In this document: positions 1-7,500 of the stretch, piece after piece
How the letters are laid out: the number at the start of each line of letters is the position of its first letter
Numbering within the stretch: the stretch's first letter is position 1
NCBI GenBank assembly: GCA_003222195.1
Contig: QHVB01000024.1
Coordinates: forward strand, 186,001 to 250,000
DNA: 64,000 bases
Source of the DNA: Gemmatimonadota bacterium
GTDB taxonomy: Bacteria > Gemmatimonadota > Gemmatimonadetes > Gemmatimonadales > GWC2-71-9
Direction of reading: 5' to 3'
Translations under genes and position numbers: made by a program
The notes under the pieces: model-generated
Told to the model about the DNA's origin: nothing
The model's input: the letters and a program-made list of their open reading frames with translations, nothing else
The model's database searches: none

Positions 1-536
1 TGCAGGCGCGCCGGATGCTCGTCGCCGACTTCCTGCAGCACCAAGCTGCTGCCGACCTCGCTCTCGGCGAGTGGGACAAGCTCCGCTTCTTCGATCTCCC
101 CCGCCGCCGTCGGAATCGGCGCCCCGTGAGGGTCGTAGCGAGGCTCGCCGAGCGCATCCGCCATCCGCTCGATCAATTTTTCGGACACGGCATGCTCCAA
201 GCGCTCGGCTTCGACGTGCACGTCACCCCAGTCGTAACCGAGTTTGCTCGTGAGATACGATTCGAGAATGCGGTGCCGGCGGATCATCTGGAGTGCGGCG
301 CGGCGGCCTTGCGGGGTGAGCTGCACGCCGCGATAAGGCACGTGCTCGATGAGTCCCGTTTCGGACAGCCGCTTCATCATGCCACTCACGGATGGAGGGG
401 CGACGTCGAGCATCTCCGCGATGTCGCTGGTCGTCGCGAAACCGCCTTGACTGGTGAGGTGGAAAACGGACTTCAGGTAGTCTTCGACGGACCGCGTGAG
501 GGATGGGGGCGGCTGCGGCGAACGAATCGTGTTCAA
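1..536 (-). CDS. DtxR/MntR-family metal-dependent repressor (partial)
   Basis: The minus strand encodes the N-terminal 178 residues of a DtxR-family protein; the C-terminus lies beyond the window. Read from the TTG at 536 it gives a winged helix (about residues 17-75, with TTSDIAEMLDVAPPSVSGMM as recognition region), a dimerisation domain holding the metal-ligand motif EAERLEHAVS, and the beginning of an SH3/FeoA-like C-terminal domain. In IdeR/DtxR the third position of this motif is Cys (EACRWEH); here it is Glu, as in MntR, which suggests Mn(II) rather than Fe(II) sensing (inference). The TTG start is chosen because an in-frame stop lies just upstream and GGAG sits 8 bases before it. It has its own promoter and a palindromic operator in the 94-bp gap after the NUDIX gene, so it is probably autoregulated. 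Confidence 0.9.
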   Translation of the reverse strand, partial: MNTIRSPQPPPSLTRSVEDYLKSVFHLTSQGGFATTSDIAEMLDVAPPSVSGMMKRLSETGLIEHVPYRGVQLTPQGRRAALQMIRRHRILESYLTSKLGYDWGDVHVEAERLEHAVSEKLIERMADALGEPRYDPHGAPIPTAAGEIEEAELVPLAESEVGSSLVLQEVGDEHPARL

Positions 537-576
537 GGAGCTCTCCAGGTCAAAGCCCTGTCAACGAGACAGTGCA

Positions 577-607
577 TTAGCCTAGACTAAATTTCAACTA
601 TTGTCAA
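577..607 (-). promoter_or_regulatory. Promoter with overlapping DtxR/MntR-type operator
   Basis: On the minus strand a perfect -35 TTGACA (607-602) is followed after 17 bases by TAGGCT (584-579). The -10 lies inside an imperfect palindrome, TTAGTCTAGGCTAA (590-577), which matches 12 of 14 positions of its own reverse complement and resembles the TTAGG..CTAA pattern of DtxR/IdeR/MntR boxes. Binding there would block RNA polymerase, so metal-dependent autorepression of the adjacent regulator is the simple reading. Confidence 0.7.
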
Positions 608-630
608 GCGAACATGTGGATTTTGTATAC

Positions 631-1209
631 CTAAGAAACTAAGCTAATTAACGGTGTCAGAATGCGCTCGCTCATCCCCCAAATGGTATGATCGCCCAGC
701 CTATATGCAGGAAGTACCCGTCGGGGGATGCCAGGATGATCGACGACGATCTCCCCGAGCACCCCCGAGGCCTGGAGAGCCCGGAAGGACACCCAGAAGG
801 CGTCTTGGACCTCGGCACTGACCACAATACGTGGACGCGAGGTCAACGCGAGTACAAATGGTCGGACGACGACGGGCGGGAGAACGGGAGTCCGCGGGTA
901 CAGGTCGTCCAGGACGCCGAGGCGTTCGGCGCCCGACAGGTCGACGCCGACTTCTTCGCCCGTTTCGCGGATGGCCGTCGCCAGCAGGTCGACATCCCCG
1001 GGATCGCGCCGTCCGCCGGGGAATGCGATCTGCCCCGACCAGGTGTCACCGGCGCGCACGGCCCGGTGGATGAACAATGCTTCCAACCCTTCGTCACCGT
1101 CGTGCAGGATGACGGCGACCGCAGCGGCAATCATCCCCTTTTCGAACGGAATTTCAACGGGCCGGTAGTCGCGCAGCTTGCGACGCGCTGCTTCCAGCGT
1201 GGCAGTCAC
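631..1209 (-). CDS. NUDIX hydrolase, CoA pyrophosphatase-like
   Basis: A 192-residue NUDIX protein. The segment LFIHRAVRAGDTWSGQIAF followed by PGGRRDPGD (about residues 46-72) matches the extra signature upstream of the NUDIX box in CoA pyrophosphatases (NudL/Pcd1 type), and the box itself ends in RETGEEVGV (81-89) with the metal-binding glutamates. Members cleave CoA or oxidised CoA to phosphopantetheine and adenosine bisphosphate; the substrate here is inferred from the family. It lies 29 bp downstream of the FabL-like reductase on the same strand and is probably cotranscribed with it, which would link CoA turnover to fatty-acid synthesis. Confidence 0.85.
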   Translation of the reverse strand: MTATLEAARRKLRDYRPVEIPFEKGMIAAAVAVILHDGDEGLEALFIHRAVRAGDTWSGQIAFPGGRRDPGDVDLLATAIRETGEEVGVDLSGAERLGVLDDLYPRTPVLPPVVVRPFVLALTSRPRIVVSAEVQDAFWVSFRALQASGVLGEIVVDHPGIPRRVLPAYRLGDHTIWGMSERILTPLISLVS

Positions 1210-1238
1210 CCTGGCTCCCGACTCCTAACTCCCAGCTC

Positions 1239-2033
1239 CTAAGCCGACACCTCCTCGCCGCCGTCCACGTTGATCACGTTGCCGGTGATCCAGTCGGCGC
1301 CGGGGTGGGACAGCGCCACGATCGCGCCGCCGAGGTCGGCGGGTGTCGTGAGCCGGTGGTGCGGGTTTCGTTGTGTGGCGATCTCGACGAGCTTCTCGTT
1401 GCCGGGAATCTTGCGGAGCGCCGGCGTGTCGGTCACGCCGCCGCGCAGCGCGTTGACCGTGATCTCATAGGGCGCAAGCTCGAGCGCGAGCTGCCGGGTG
1501 TGGGATTCGAGTGCCGCTTTTGCTGCGGAGACCGCGCCGTAGGTGGCGAAGACGCGCGTCGAGCCCGATGACGTCATCGAAAAGATCCGGCCGCCCCTCC
1601 CCATGAGCCCCTGCTTCACGACGCCTTGCGCCCAGTACACGAGCGAGTGGGCCATCACGTCGAGCGTCATATCGATATTGGGTTTGTTCAGGACATCGAC
1701 CCCGATGTAGGGCTTCAGCGTCCCGAACGCGAGCGAGTGCAGCAGCACGGCGATGTTCAACTGCTGCTTCGCCAGCTCGGCGAGGACCTCGTTCCGTTTT
1801 TCCTCGTCGGCCGCGTTGATGTTGAAGTACTGCGTCTTGCGGCCGAGTTGCTCGATGTCCTTGCGAATCTGGGCGACGTGCTCGAGGCCCGCCTTGCGGT
1901 CGAGGTGCACCCCGACGATGTCATAACCCGCCTGCGCGAGCGCGCGTGCAGCGCCCTCGCCGAAGCCGCTCGACGCTCCGAGGATGAGCGCCCATTTCGA
2001 AGCCTTCATTTGCGCGTGTGGGGTGTCGGTCAT
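1239..2033 (-). CDS. Enoyl-ACP reductase, FabL-type SDR
   Basis: A 264-residue short-chain dehydrogenase/reductase. The nucleotide-binding loop GASSGFGEG is at 19-27. The catalytic pair is Tyr165 and Lys172, that is Y-x6-K, the spacing of enoyl-ACP reductases FabI and FabL, instead of the Y-x3-K of ordinary SDRs (a Val stands where the usual Tyr would be). The C-terminal region with TDTPALRKIPGNEKL and NVINVDGGE also resembles Bacillus FabL (enoyl-ACP reductase III). Expected role: NAD(P)H-dependent reduction of trans-2-enoyl-ACP in the last step of fatty-acid elongation. It is divergent from the symporter gene with only 23 bp between the two starts. A non-FAS SDR role is possible but less likely given the Y-x6-K spacing. 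Confidence 0.78.
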   Translation of the reverse strand: MTDTPHAQMKASKWALILGASSGFGEGAARALAQAGYDIVGVHLDRKAGLEHVAQIRKDIEQLGRKTQYFNINAADEEKRNEVLAELAKQQLNIAVLLHSLAFGTLKPYIGVDVLNKPNIDMTLDVMAHSLVYWAQGVVKQGLMGRGGRIFSMTSSGSTRVFATYGAVSAAKAALESHTRQLALELAPYEITVNALRGGVTDTPALRKIPGNEKLVEIATQRNPHHRLTTPADLGGAIVALSHPGADWITGNVINVDGGEEVSA

Positions 2034-2038
2034 GGCGG

Positions 2039-2044
2039 TATAAT
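2039..2044. promoter_or_regulatory. Shared -10 element of a divergent gene pair
   Basis: The 23-bp gap between the reductase start (2033, minus) and the symporter start (2057, plus) contains TATAAT on the plus strand at 2039-2044; the overlapping minus-strand sequence reads TATTATACC. On the plus strand it ends 12 bases before the ATG; on the minus strand it is only a few bases before the other ATG. No Shine-Dalgarno sequence is visible for either gene, so near-leaderless transcripts in both directions are plausible. Confidence 0.5.
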
Positions 2045-2056
2045 AGCTTCCATCCG

Positions 2057-3307
2057 ATGAGAAGCCACTTGTGGATGGGAATCGGCCTGATCGCCGGACT
2101 TCTGCTTGGCCTCTTCGCGGCCACGCTCGCGCAACACAACAACCCCGCGCTCGCGGCAGTGCTGTTCGGCATTCAGCCGGTTGGCATCATTTTCAAAAAC
2201 CTGCTGTCCATGGTCGCGATTCCCCTGGTCGCGACCGCGCTCTTTGCGGGACTCGCCAAGCTCGGCGAGCTGCGCGCGCTCGGCCGCCTCGTCGTTCGCA
2301 CTCTCGCGTTCTTCTGGGGCACGTCAGTCCTCGCGATCGCGCTGGGGTTCGCCATCGGCAGCGTCATGCTGCCTCAGGCTGCGGTATCGCCGGAAAAACA
2401 GGCGGTCCTGCAGGCCGCGGCGGCTGATCCAGCCGCGATTCAGAGCGCTGCCGCGACCATTCCGACAGGTCTCCAGTTCATAGTCCAACTGGTGCCGGCG
2501 AATCCGTTCAAGGCGGCGGCCGACGGCAACCTGCTGCCCGTGATCGTGTTCGTCACGATTTTCGCGATCGCGACCGCGACCCTGCCGATCGAACGTCGTA
2601 CGCCGCTCATCAACCTGGCCGACGCCGCGACCGACGCGCTCATCCGGATCGTCCAATGGGTCCTCGTCATCGCGCCGATCGGCATCTTTGCACTCGTGGC
2701 GCCGACCGCGGCCCAGTACGGCTGGGACGTCGTGCGCGCGATGCTCTGGTTCATCGCCGCGGTGGTCATCGGCGTTCTCGTGTTCATCGCCGTCGTATAC
2801 CTGCCGAGTGCGGCGCTCATTGCTCGCGTTTCTCCGCTGCGTTTTCTGCGCGCGGCGTACCCGTCCATGTTCATGGGGTTCTCGGCAACGACGTCGATGG
2901 CCGCCCTGCCCAACATGATCGACGCGGCGGATAAGGACCTGCACATCCCGCGGCCGGTGTCCGGTTTCGTGCTGCCGCTCGCAGCGAGCATCAATCGCGG
3001 CGGCAGCGCGCTGTTTCAGGCGATCGCGGTCCTCTTCATCGCCCGCTTGTATGGGATTCCGTTTGGCTTCGGACACATGCTGCAAGCGGGCATCGCGGTG
3101 TTTCTGGCGTCCCTGACCGTCGCCGCAGTGCCCTCGGGCGGCGTGATCAGCCTGTTCCCCGCATTCCAGGCGACCGGTCTGCCGATCGCCGGCCTCAGCA
3201 TTCTGATGGGACTGGATCGCATCTCCGACATGTTTCGCACGATGACGAACGTCACCGGTCATCTGACGACCGCGGTGGTCGTGGCCCCGCGCGAACCCGC
3301 AAAATGA
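2057..3307 (+). CDS. Dicarboxylate/amino acid:cation symporter (DAACS family)
   Basis: A 416-residue polytopic membrane protein of the GltP/DctA family. Visible hallmarks are the re-entrant-loop region SINRGGSALFQ preceded by GFSATTSMAALPNM and the C-terminal GLDRISDMFRTMTNVTG motif with the conserved Asp, Arg and Asn of the substrate site. It should import glutamate, aspartate or C4-dicarboxylates with Na+ or H+. The open frame extends 13 codons upstream, but the ATG at 2057 is chosen because it directly begins the amphipathic first helix and follows the TATAAT element. Its TGA overlaps the ATG of the glycosyltransferase (ATGA), indicating translational coupling. Confidence 0.9.
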   Translation: MRSHLWMGIGLIAGLLLGLFAATLAQHNNPALAAVLFGIQPVGIIFKNLLSMVAIPLVATALFAGLAKLGELRALGRLVVRTLAFFWGTSVLAIALGFAIGSVMLPQAAVSPEKQAVLQAAAADPAAIQSAAATIPTGLQFIVQLVPANPFKAAADGNLLPVIVFVTIFAIATATLPIERRTPLINLADAATDALIRIVQWVLVIAPIGIFALVAPTAAQYGWDVVRAMLWFIAAVVIGVLVFIAVVYLPSAALIARVSPLRFLRAAYPSMFMGFSATTSMAALPNMIDAADKDLHIPRPVSGFVLPLAASINRGGSALFQAIAVLFIARLYGIPFGFGHMLQAGIAVFLASLTVAAVPSGGVISLFPAFQATGLPIAGLSILMGLDRISDMFRTMTNVTGHLTTAVVVAPREPAK

Positions 3308-4419
3308 GTTGGCTGCTCGCGGCACCGTGGATCGTCGTCCTGTCCGTTCTCCTGTACCGATTCACGCGCCGCGAGCCCACGCTGCGCGCGTACGCGCCCC
3401 TCTCCGCCGGGCCCCTCGTATCCATCATCATCCCCGCGCGCAACGAGGCGCGCAACATCGAACGCTGTGTGCGATCTGTGCTGGCCACGCAGTACTCGCC
3501 CATAGAAGTGATCGTCGTGGATGACCGCTCGACCGACGACACAGCGGAGATCGTCGAGGCCGCAGCTGGAGGCCGCGTGCACCTGGTGCGCGGCGTCGAG
3601 CCGGCGGAGGGCTGGTTCGGCAAACAGTGGGCGATCGTGCAGGGGTACCGCGTCGCCAAGGGCGAGTTGCTGCTGTTTGCGGACGCCGACACCACGCACA
3701 GCCCCGAGTTGATCGGCCGGGCGGTGCGGGGGCTGCAGGCGGAGAACGTGGACCTGTTCTCGGTCCTGCCGCGCCAGGAGATGCGGAGTTTCTGGGAGCG
3801 CGTGATTCAGCCGCACGTCTTTCTCGCGCTCGAGAGTGGCCTCGGGAACCTGGCTCGCGTGAACCGCACGCGGGTCGAGTGGCACGCGATCGCTAACGGT
3901 CAGTTCATTCTGACGACGCGCGCTGCCTACGAGAGCGCCGGAACGCACGCCGCCGTTCGACACTCGGTGGTCGACGACCTGCTGCTCGCGCAGCGCTACG
4001 TGCGCGGCGGGAAGGACATCTTCCTCGTCTACGGCGAGGAATTCATGACGACGCGCATGTACGGCTCACTGCGCGAAATCATTGCGGGCTGGTCGAAGAA
4101 CCTGGCGTCGGGCATCCCACTGATGACGCCGCCGCTCCGCCCGATCCGCGCCGTTGCTCCGTACGTCATGTGGTTGCCGGCACTCTTCTGGATTGGGCCG
4201 CCCGTCGCGTGGCTGGCGGGCTCGGATTTCGCCGCCATCGCGACCCTCGCCTCGCTCCTCACCTGGCTGGCGATCTACGGGACGTACCGCGCCCCGCTCT
4301 GGTACGCCGTCCTCTACCCGCTCGGCGCGACGCTGGTGGCGTTCATCATGCTGCGATCAGCCTGGGGAAGGGGAAGAATCGAATGGCGAGGGCGAATCTA
4401 CAAAAGCGAGGCGTCCTAG
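3304..4419 (+). CDS. Membrane-anchored family 2 glycosyltransferase
   Basis: A 371-residue GT2 enzyme. After an N-terminal membrane helix (1-20) come SIIIPARNE (40-48), the nucleotide-binding DDRST (73-77) and the metal-binding DADT (127-130); later VVDDLLLAQRYVRGG fits the ED/QxxRW-type acceptor region, and two or three hydrophobic helices close the protein. The layout resembles hopanoid- or carotenoid-associated GT2 proteins (HpnB, CrtQ-like), so a lipid-linked acceptor is likely, but the sugar and acceptor cannot be told. The start overlaps the symporter stop (ATGA). Its TAG shares the tetramer CTAG with the stop of the convergent transporter gene. Confidence 0.82.
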   Translation: MSWLLAAPWIVVLSVLLYRFTRREPTLRAYAPLSAGPLVSIIIPARNEARNIERCVRSVLATQYSPIEVIVVDDRSTDDTAEIVEAAAGGRVHLVRGVEPAEGWFGKQWAIVQGYRVAKGELLLFADADTTHSPELIGRAVRGLQAENVDLFSVLPRQEMRSFWERVIQPHVFLALESGLGNLARVNRTRVEWHAIANGQFILTTRAAYESAGTHAAVRHSVVDDLLLAQRYVRGGKDIFLVYGEEFMTTRMYGSLREIIAGWSKNLASGIPLMTPPLRPIRAVAPYVMWLPALFWIGPPVAWLAGSDFAAIATLASLLTWLAIYGTYRAPLWYAVLYPLGATLVAFIMLRSAWGRGRIEWRGRIYKSEAS

Positions 4420-5114
4420 CTGTTCGCAACTCCCCACGCGAGAACCAACCCGGCGACGACACTCCCCAGCGCGGCTCCCAGGTGGAGCGTCGTTGCCCAT
4501 CTGCCGCTCCGCTCCGCCGCCAGCTTCACCACGATCGAGAGTGTCAGCGACACGCTCAACATCCCGATGATCGTGCCCACGCCGAACGCCGCGAAGTAGA
4601 CGAGCCGCGACGTGATGTCGGGCGCGGCCGCCACGAGGAGCGCGGCGATGGCTCCGCTCCCCGCCAGACCGTGCGCGATCCCGAAGCCCAGCGAACGCCG
4701 CGCGTCGACCACCGCGTGCGCATGACCATGCGCTGCATCGGTGCCGTGGCTGTGGAGATGAAAGTGCGGACCCGCGGCCGGGTGGGTGTGCACATGCATG
4801 TGCCACCGTCCGCGCACGTACCGCCAGATCACCAGGCTGCCGAGCAGCACCAGGAGTGCGGCGACGAGCAGCTCGGCGGCCGGCCAGAAACGGTCCGGCA
4901 GACTGATCCCGAGGGCGATGATCAGCAGGGCCACCGCGCCGACCGTCACCGTATGCCCCAACCCCCACACGAGCCCCAGCCGGGCGGCGCTCCAGAGCCG
5001 CGCGGAAGGCCGTGTGGCCAGGGTCGAGACGGCCGCAAGGTGGTCTGGCTCAAAGGCATGGCGGAATCCCAGCAGGCCACCGATGGCCAGAACCGCTACA
5101 ATTGAGGGCGTCAT
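4416..5114 (-). CDS. Nickel/cobalt transporter-like membrane protein (NicO/UreH-type)
   Basis: A 232-residue polytopic protein. The motif HAFEPDH (19-25) is the H-x4-D-H signature in the second helix of nickel/cobalt permeases. Between the halves is a histidine-rich loop (about 100-135, dense in H-x-H pairs) typical of metal-handling transporters such as RcnA, UreH or HupE relatives. It may import or export Ni(II)/Co(II); direction cannot be judged. Upstream on its strand TAGATT (5132-5127) lies 12 bases before the ATG, with GGAG between, so it is likely transcribed alone. It is convergent with the glycosyltransferase and divergent from the sigma factor. Confidence 0.75.
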   Translation of the reverse strand: MTPSIVAVLAIGGLLGFRHAFEPDHLAAVSTLATRPSARLWSAARLGLVWGLGHTVTVGAVALLIIALGISLPDRFWPAAELLVAALLVLLGSLVIWRYVRGRWHMHVHTHPAAGPHFHLHSHGTDAAHGHAHAVVDARRSLGFGIAHGLAGSGAIAALLVAAAPDITSRLVYFAAFGVGTIIGMLSVSLTLSIVVKLAAERSGRWATTLHLGAALGSVVAGLVLAWGVANS

Positions 5115-5172
5115 TTTGGCGCTCCAAATCTAACCACAACCTTTTGGCCTGCTTGCATATCCAACCCCGTGC

Positions 5173-5724
5173 ATGGCCCGACAGGTGCTCGAGGACACTC
5201 TGACTGCTGACTCGATTGCGGCCGACACGGCTCTCGCGGCAAGCGGGGACGCCAGTGCATTCGAGCGGCTGTACCGGACTCACGTTGCGCGGGTCCATAC
5301 GCTGGTGCGCCGCATGCTCGACGCCGATGAGGCGGACGACGTCACGCAGGATGTGTTCATTCGCGCGTGGCAGAAGCTGTCGACGTTCCGCGGCGAGTCG
5401 GCATTCGGGACGTGGTTGCACCGGCTGGCGGTGAACGTGGTCCTGGCTCGCCGCAAGCGCGTCGGGATCGAGCGCGGCCGATTCATTACCCAGGAAGAGC
5501 CGCTCGATGGCGTGACGAGCAAGCCGGTGACGCCGGAGCTGTCGATGGATTTCGAGCAAGCGCTGGCGAGCCTTCCCGAGGGAGCACGGCAGGTGTTCGT
5601 GTTGCACGACGTGGAGGGGTATCGCCACGAGGAAATAGCGCGCATGCTCGGCGTCGTGCCGGGCACGTCAAAATCGCAGCTGCATCATGCGCGGATGGCG
5701 CTGCGGAGGCACTTGGAACGATGA
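5173..5724 (+). CDS. ECF-family RNA polymerase sigma factor
   Basis: A 183-residue sigma factor with region 2 (FERLYRTHVARVHTLVRRML, then DVTQDVFIRAWQKLSTFRGE, about residues 30-75) and region 4 (LASLPEGARQVFVLHDVEGY with the helix-turn-helix RHEEIARMLGVVPGTSKSQL). The two regions are joined by a short linker, as in the extracytoplasmic-function class; regions 1 and 3 are absent. The next gene, an anti-sigma factor, overlaps it by ATGA, so the pair is coexpressed and should regulate an envelope response; the two DUF4097 exported proteins just downstream are the obvious candidate targets. CATATC (5156-5161) is a possible -10, 11 bases before the ATG. Confidence 0.93.
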   Translation: MARQVLEDTLTADSIAADTALAASGDASAFERLYRTHVARVHTLVRRMLDADEADDVTQDVFIRAWQKLSTFRGESAFGTWLHRLAVNVVLARRKRVGIERGRFITQEEPLDGVTSKPVTPELSMDFEQALASLPEGARQVFVLHDVEGYRHEEIARMLGVVPGTSKSQLHHARMALRRHLER

Positions 5725-6383
5725 ACGATCAGTGGACAAACCGGCTTTCGGAATACATCGACGGCGAGCTCGACTCGACCGAGCGCGCGGCACTCGAGGC
5801 GCACCTCGCGACCTGCGGTCAGTGCTACGCGACGCTGGGCGATCTGCGCCAGGTGGTCGCGCGCGCGCAGTCGCTCGCCGACACGCCACCCGCGACAGAT
5901 CTCTGGCCGGAAATCGCTCGGGAGATTCGTCGTGAGCAGGCACCGGTACGACGTGACCGCCCCGTCCGCCGCCGTTTCAGTTTGACCGTCGGGCAGTTAC
6001 TCGCCGCGAGTATCGCGCTGATCCTGCTGTCGGGTGGCAGTGTCTGGCTCGCCGTGCAGCAGCGGTCGACGAACACCGCCGCCGAGCCGGCGGTCACCAC
6101 GCAACCTTCAACCGCCAGGGTTGCCAATTGGACGGGGTCCACCGATGTCGCCATCGCCGAGCTGCAGGCCGCACTGACGCTGAACGAGAAGCGGCTCGAT
6201 TCAACGACCGTGCGCATCGTGCGGAAGAATCTGGCCATTATCGATCGGGCGATCGCTGACGCGCGCATCGCGCTGCGGAACGACCCCGGCAACGCGTACC
6301 TGAACCTCCATCTCGCCGACACGATGCGGCGCAAGGTGGAATTGCTGCGGCGTGTGAACGACATGGCTGCAGCCCGGTCCTAG
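5721..6383 (+). CDS. Anti-sigma factor with HC2 zinc finger
   Basis: A 220-residue membrane protein. The N-terminal zinc-finger anti-sigma domain shows SEYIDGELD and H28-x3-C32-x2-C35 (HLATCGQC). A single transmembrane helix follows at about 80-106 (GQLLAASIALILLSGG), then a periplasmic tail with a helical, coiled-coil-like region (AIAELQAALTLNEKRLDS). It should hold the preceding ECF sigma factor at the membrane until a signal arrives. The ATG at 5721 overlaps the sigma stop; the longer open frame upstream is only the sigma gene read in another frame. The DUF4097 gene starts 12 bp after its stop, after GGAGGA, so all four genes form one operon. Confidence 0.88.
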   Translation: MNDQWTNRLSEYIDGELDSTERAALEAHLATCGQCYATLGDLRQVVARAQSLADTPPATDLWPEIAREIRREQAPVRRDRPVRRRFSLTVGQLLAASIALILLSGGSVWLAVQQRSTNTAAEPAVTTQPSTARVANWTGSTDVAIAELQAALTLNEKRLDSTTVRIVRKNLAIIDRAIADARIALRNDPGNAYLNLHLADTMRRKVELLRRVNDMAAARS

Positions 6384-6395
6384 GAGGAGACAGAC

Positions 6396-7487
6396 ATGGT
6401 TGCAATGCTGGCCGCCGCGATGCTGGTCACGCTGGCACCGCAGAGGCAAACCGATACGAGCATCGCCGTGCCGGCCGGCGCCAGCCTTTCGGTCAACAAC
6501 TTCGGGGGCGGGATCACCGTCCACGGGTGGAGCGAGAATCGCGTGAAGGTGCATGCGGAGACCGGTCGCCGCGGACGGGTGGAAGTCTCGCTGGTGGGGA
6601 ACACGGTAGTCGTCAAGGCGAGCAGTCGCGAAGGCGCGCCATCGGTCATGGACTTCGACATCACCGTGCCGCAATCGATGGGCATCAGTCTCAACGGGAC
6701 CTACGCGGACATCACGGTCGACGGGGTGCAGGGACCGATCAACGCCGAGACCGTGAACGGCGAGGTCAACGTCCGTGGGGGCAAGGGCATCATCACCCTG
6801 CACTCGATCCAGGGATCGGTGACACTCGCCGACGCCTCGGGACGTATCGAGGTGAACTCCGTCAACGAAGACATCGAGCTGACGAACGTGAGCGGCGAAA
6901 TCAAGGTCGAAACCACGAACGGCGGCATCATGATGACCGGGATCCAGTCGTCGAGCGTCGATGCCGGCACGATCAACGGCGACGTGGTCTACGAGGGTAC
7001 CGTCACGGACGGCGGATCGTACAGCTTCGCGTCGCACAACGGGGACATCTCAGTCTCCATCCCGGAGCGCGCCAACGTCACGGTGACCACGGCGACGGCG
7101 AACGGCGACATCGATGCCAGCTTTGCGCTCCCGCTTACGAGCACGACGGGGAAGCATCGCAAGACGTTCAAGATCGGCTCGGGAAGCGCGCGCATGGAGC
7201 TGGAGTCGTTCCAGGGGGATATCAACATGCGCCGTCCCCAGGAGCTGCGGGATCGGATCGATCGCAAGCACAAGCACGACCAGAACGAAAACGAGAACGA
7301 CAACGATGCCGACTCCAGCTGGCACTTCGACTTTGGCAGCGTGACCGCGTACGCAACGCGATACGCGGCACACTACGCACCCAAGTACGCAGCGCAATAT
7401 GCCGCGCAGTACGCGCCCAGATATGCGCGGCAGTACGCGCGCATGTACGCGCACCAGTACCGGTATCAATACCAGTATCAGCACTAA
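6396..7487 (+). CDS. Exported DUF4097 beta-repeat protein with tyrosine-rich tail
   Basis: A 363-residue protein whose first 15-20 residues form a short signal peptide-like segment. Residues about 20-280 are a DUF4097-type repeated beta-strand (putative adhesin) domain with recurring NGDI, VNGEV and TINGDV turns, expected to build a right-handed beta-helix. A charged linker rich in K, H, D, E and N follows (RKHKHDQNENENDNDADSS). The last 45 residues are an unusual Y-A-x-x tetrad repeat (YAAHYAPKYAAQYAAQYAPR and onward) ending in alternating Y and Q. The operon context with an ECF sigma and anti-sigma factor suggests an envelope-stress or surface function; the molecular role of the family is unknown. 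Confidence 0.75.
   Translation: MVAMLAAAMLVTLAPQRQTDTSIAVPAGASLSVNNFGGGITVHGWSENRVKVHAETGRRGRVEVSLVGNTVVVKASSREGAPSVMDFDITVPQSMGISLNGTYADITVDGVQGPINAETVNGEVNVRGGKGIITLHSIQGSVTLADASGRIEVNSVNEDIELTNVSGEIKVETTNGGIMMTGIQSSSVDAGTINGDVVYEGTVTDGGSYSFASHNGDISVSIPERANVTVTTATANGDIDASFALPLTSTTGKHRKTFKIGSGSARMELESFQGDINMRRPQELRDRIDRKHKHDQNENENDNDADSSWHFDFGSVTAYATRYAAHYAPKYAAQYAAQYAPRYARQYARMYAHQYRYQYQYQH
7350..7484 (+). repeat. In-frame 12-bp repeat coding tyrosine tetrads
   Basis: The 3' end of the first DUF4097 gene is a degenerate 12-bp tandem repeat of the form TACGCRxxxNNN, encoding Tyr-Ala-x-x about ten times, and then shorter TACCRGTATCAR units encoding YRYQYQYQ. The amino acid periodicity of four would put all tyrosines on one face of a helix. 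Confidence 0.8.
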
Positions 7488-7500
7488 CTCCGGAGACTCC

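Noticed and set aside
2324-3325. A 333-codon minus-strand frame across the symporter
   Set aside because: Composition is that of an antisense shadow (Arg, Asp, His and Gln runs), and the plus strand has clear DAACS motifs.
4170-5105. A 311-codon plus-strand frame across the glycosyltransferase end and the nickel transporter
   Set aside because: It covers two well-supported genes in other frames and encodes no recognisable sequence.
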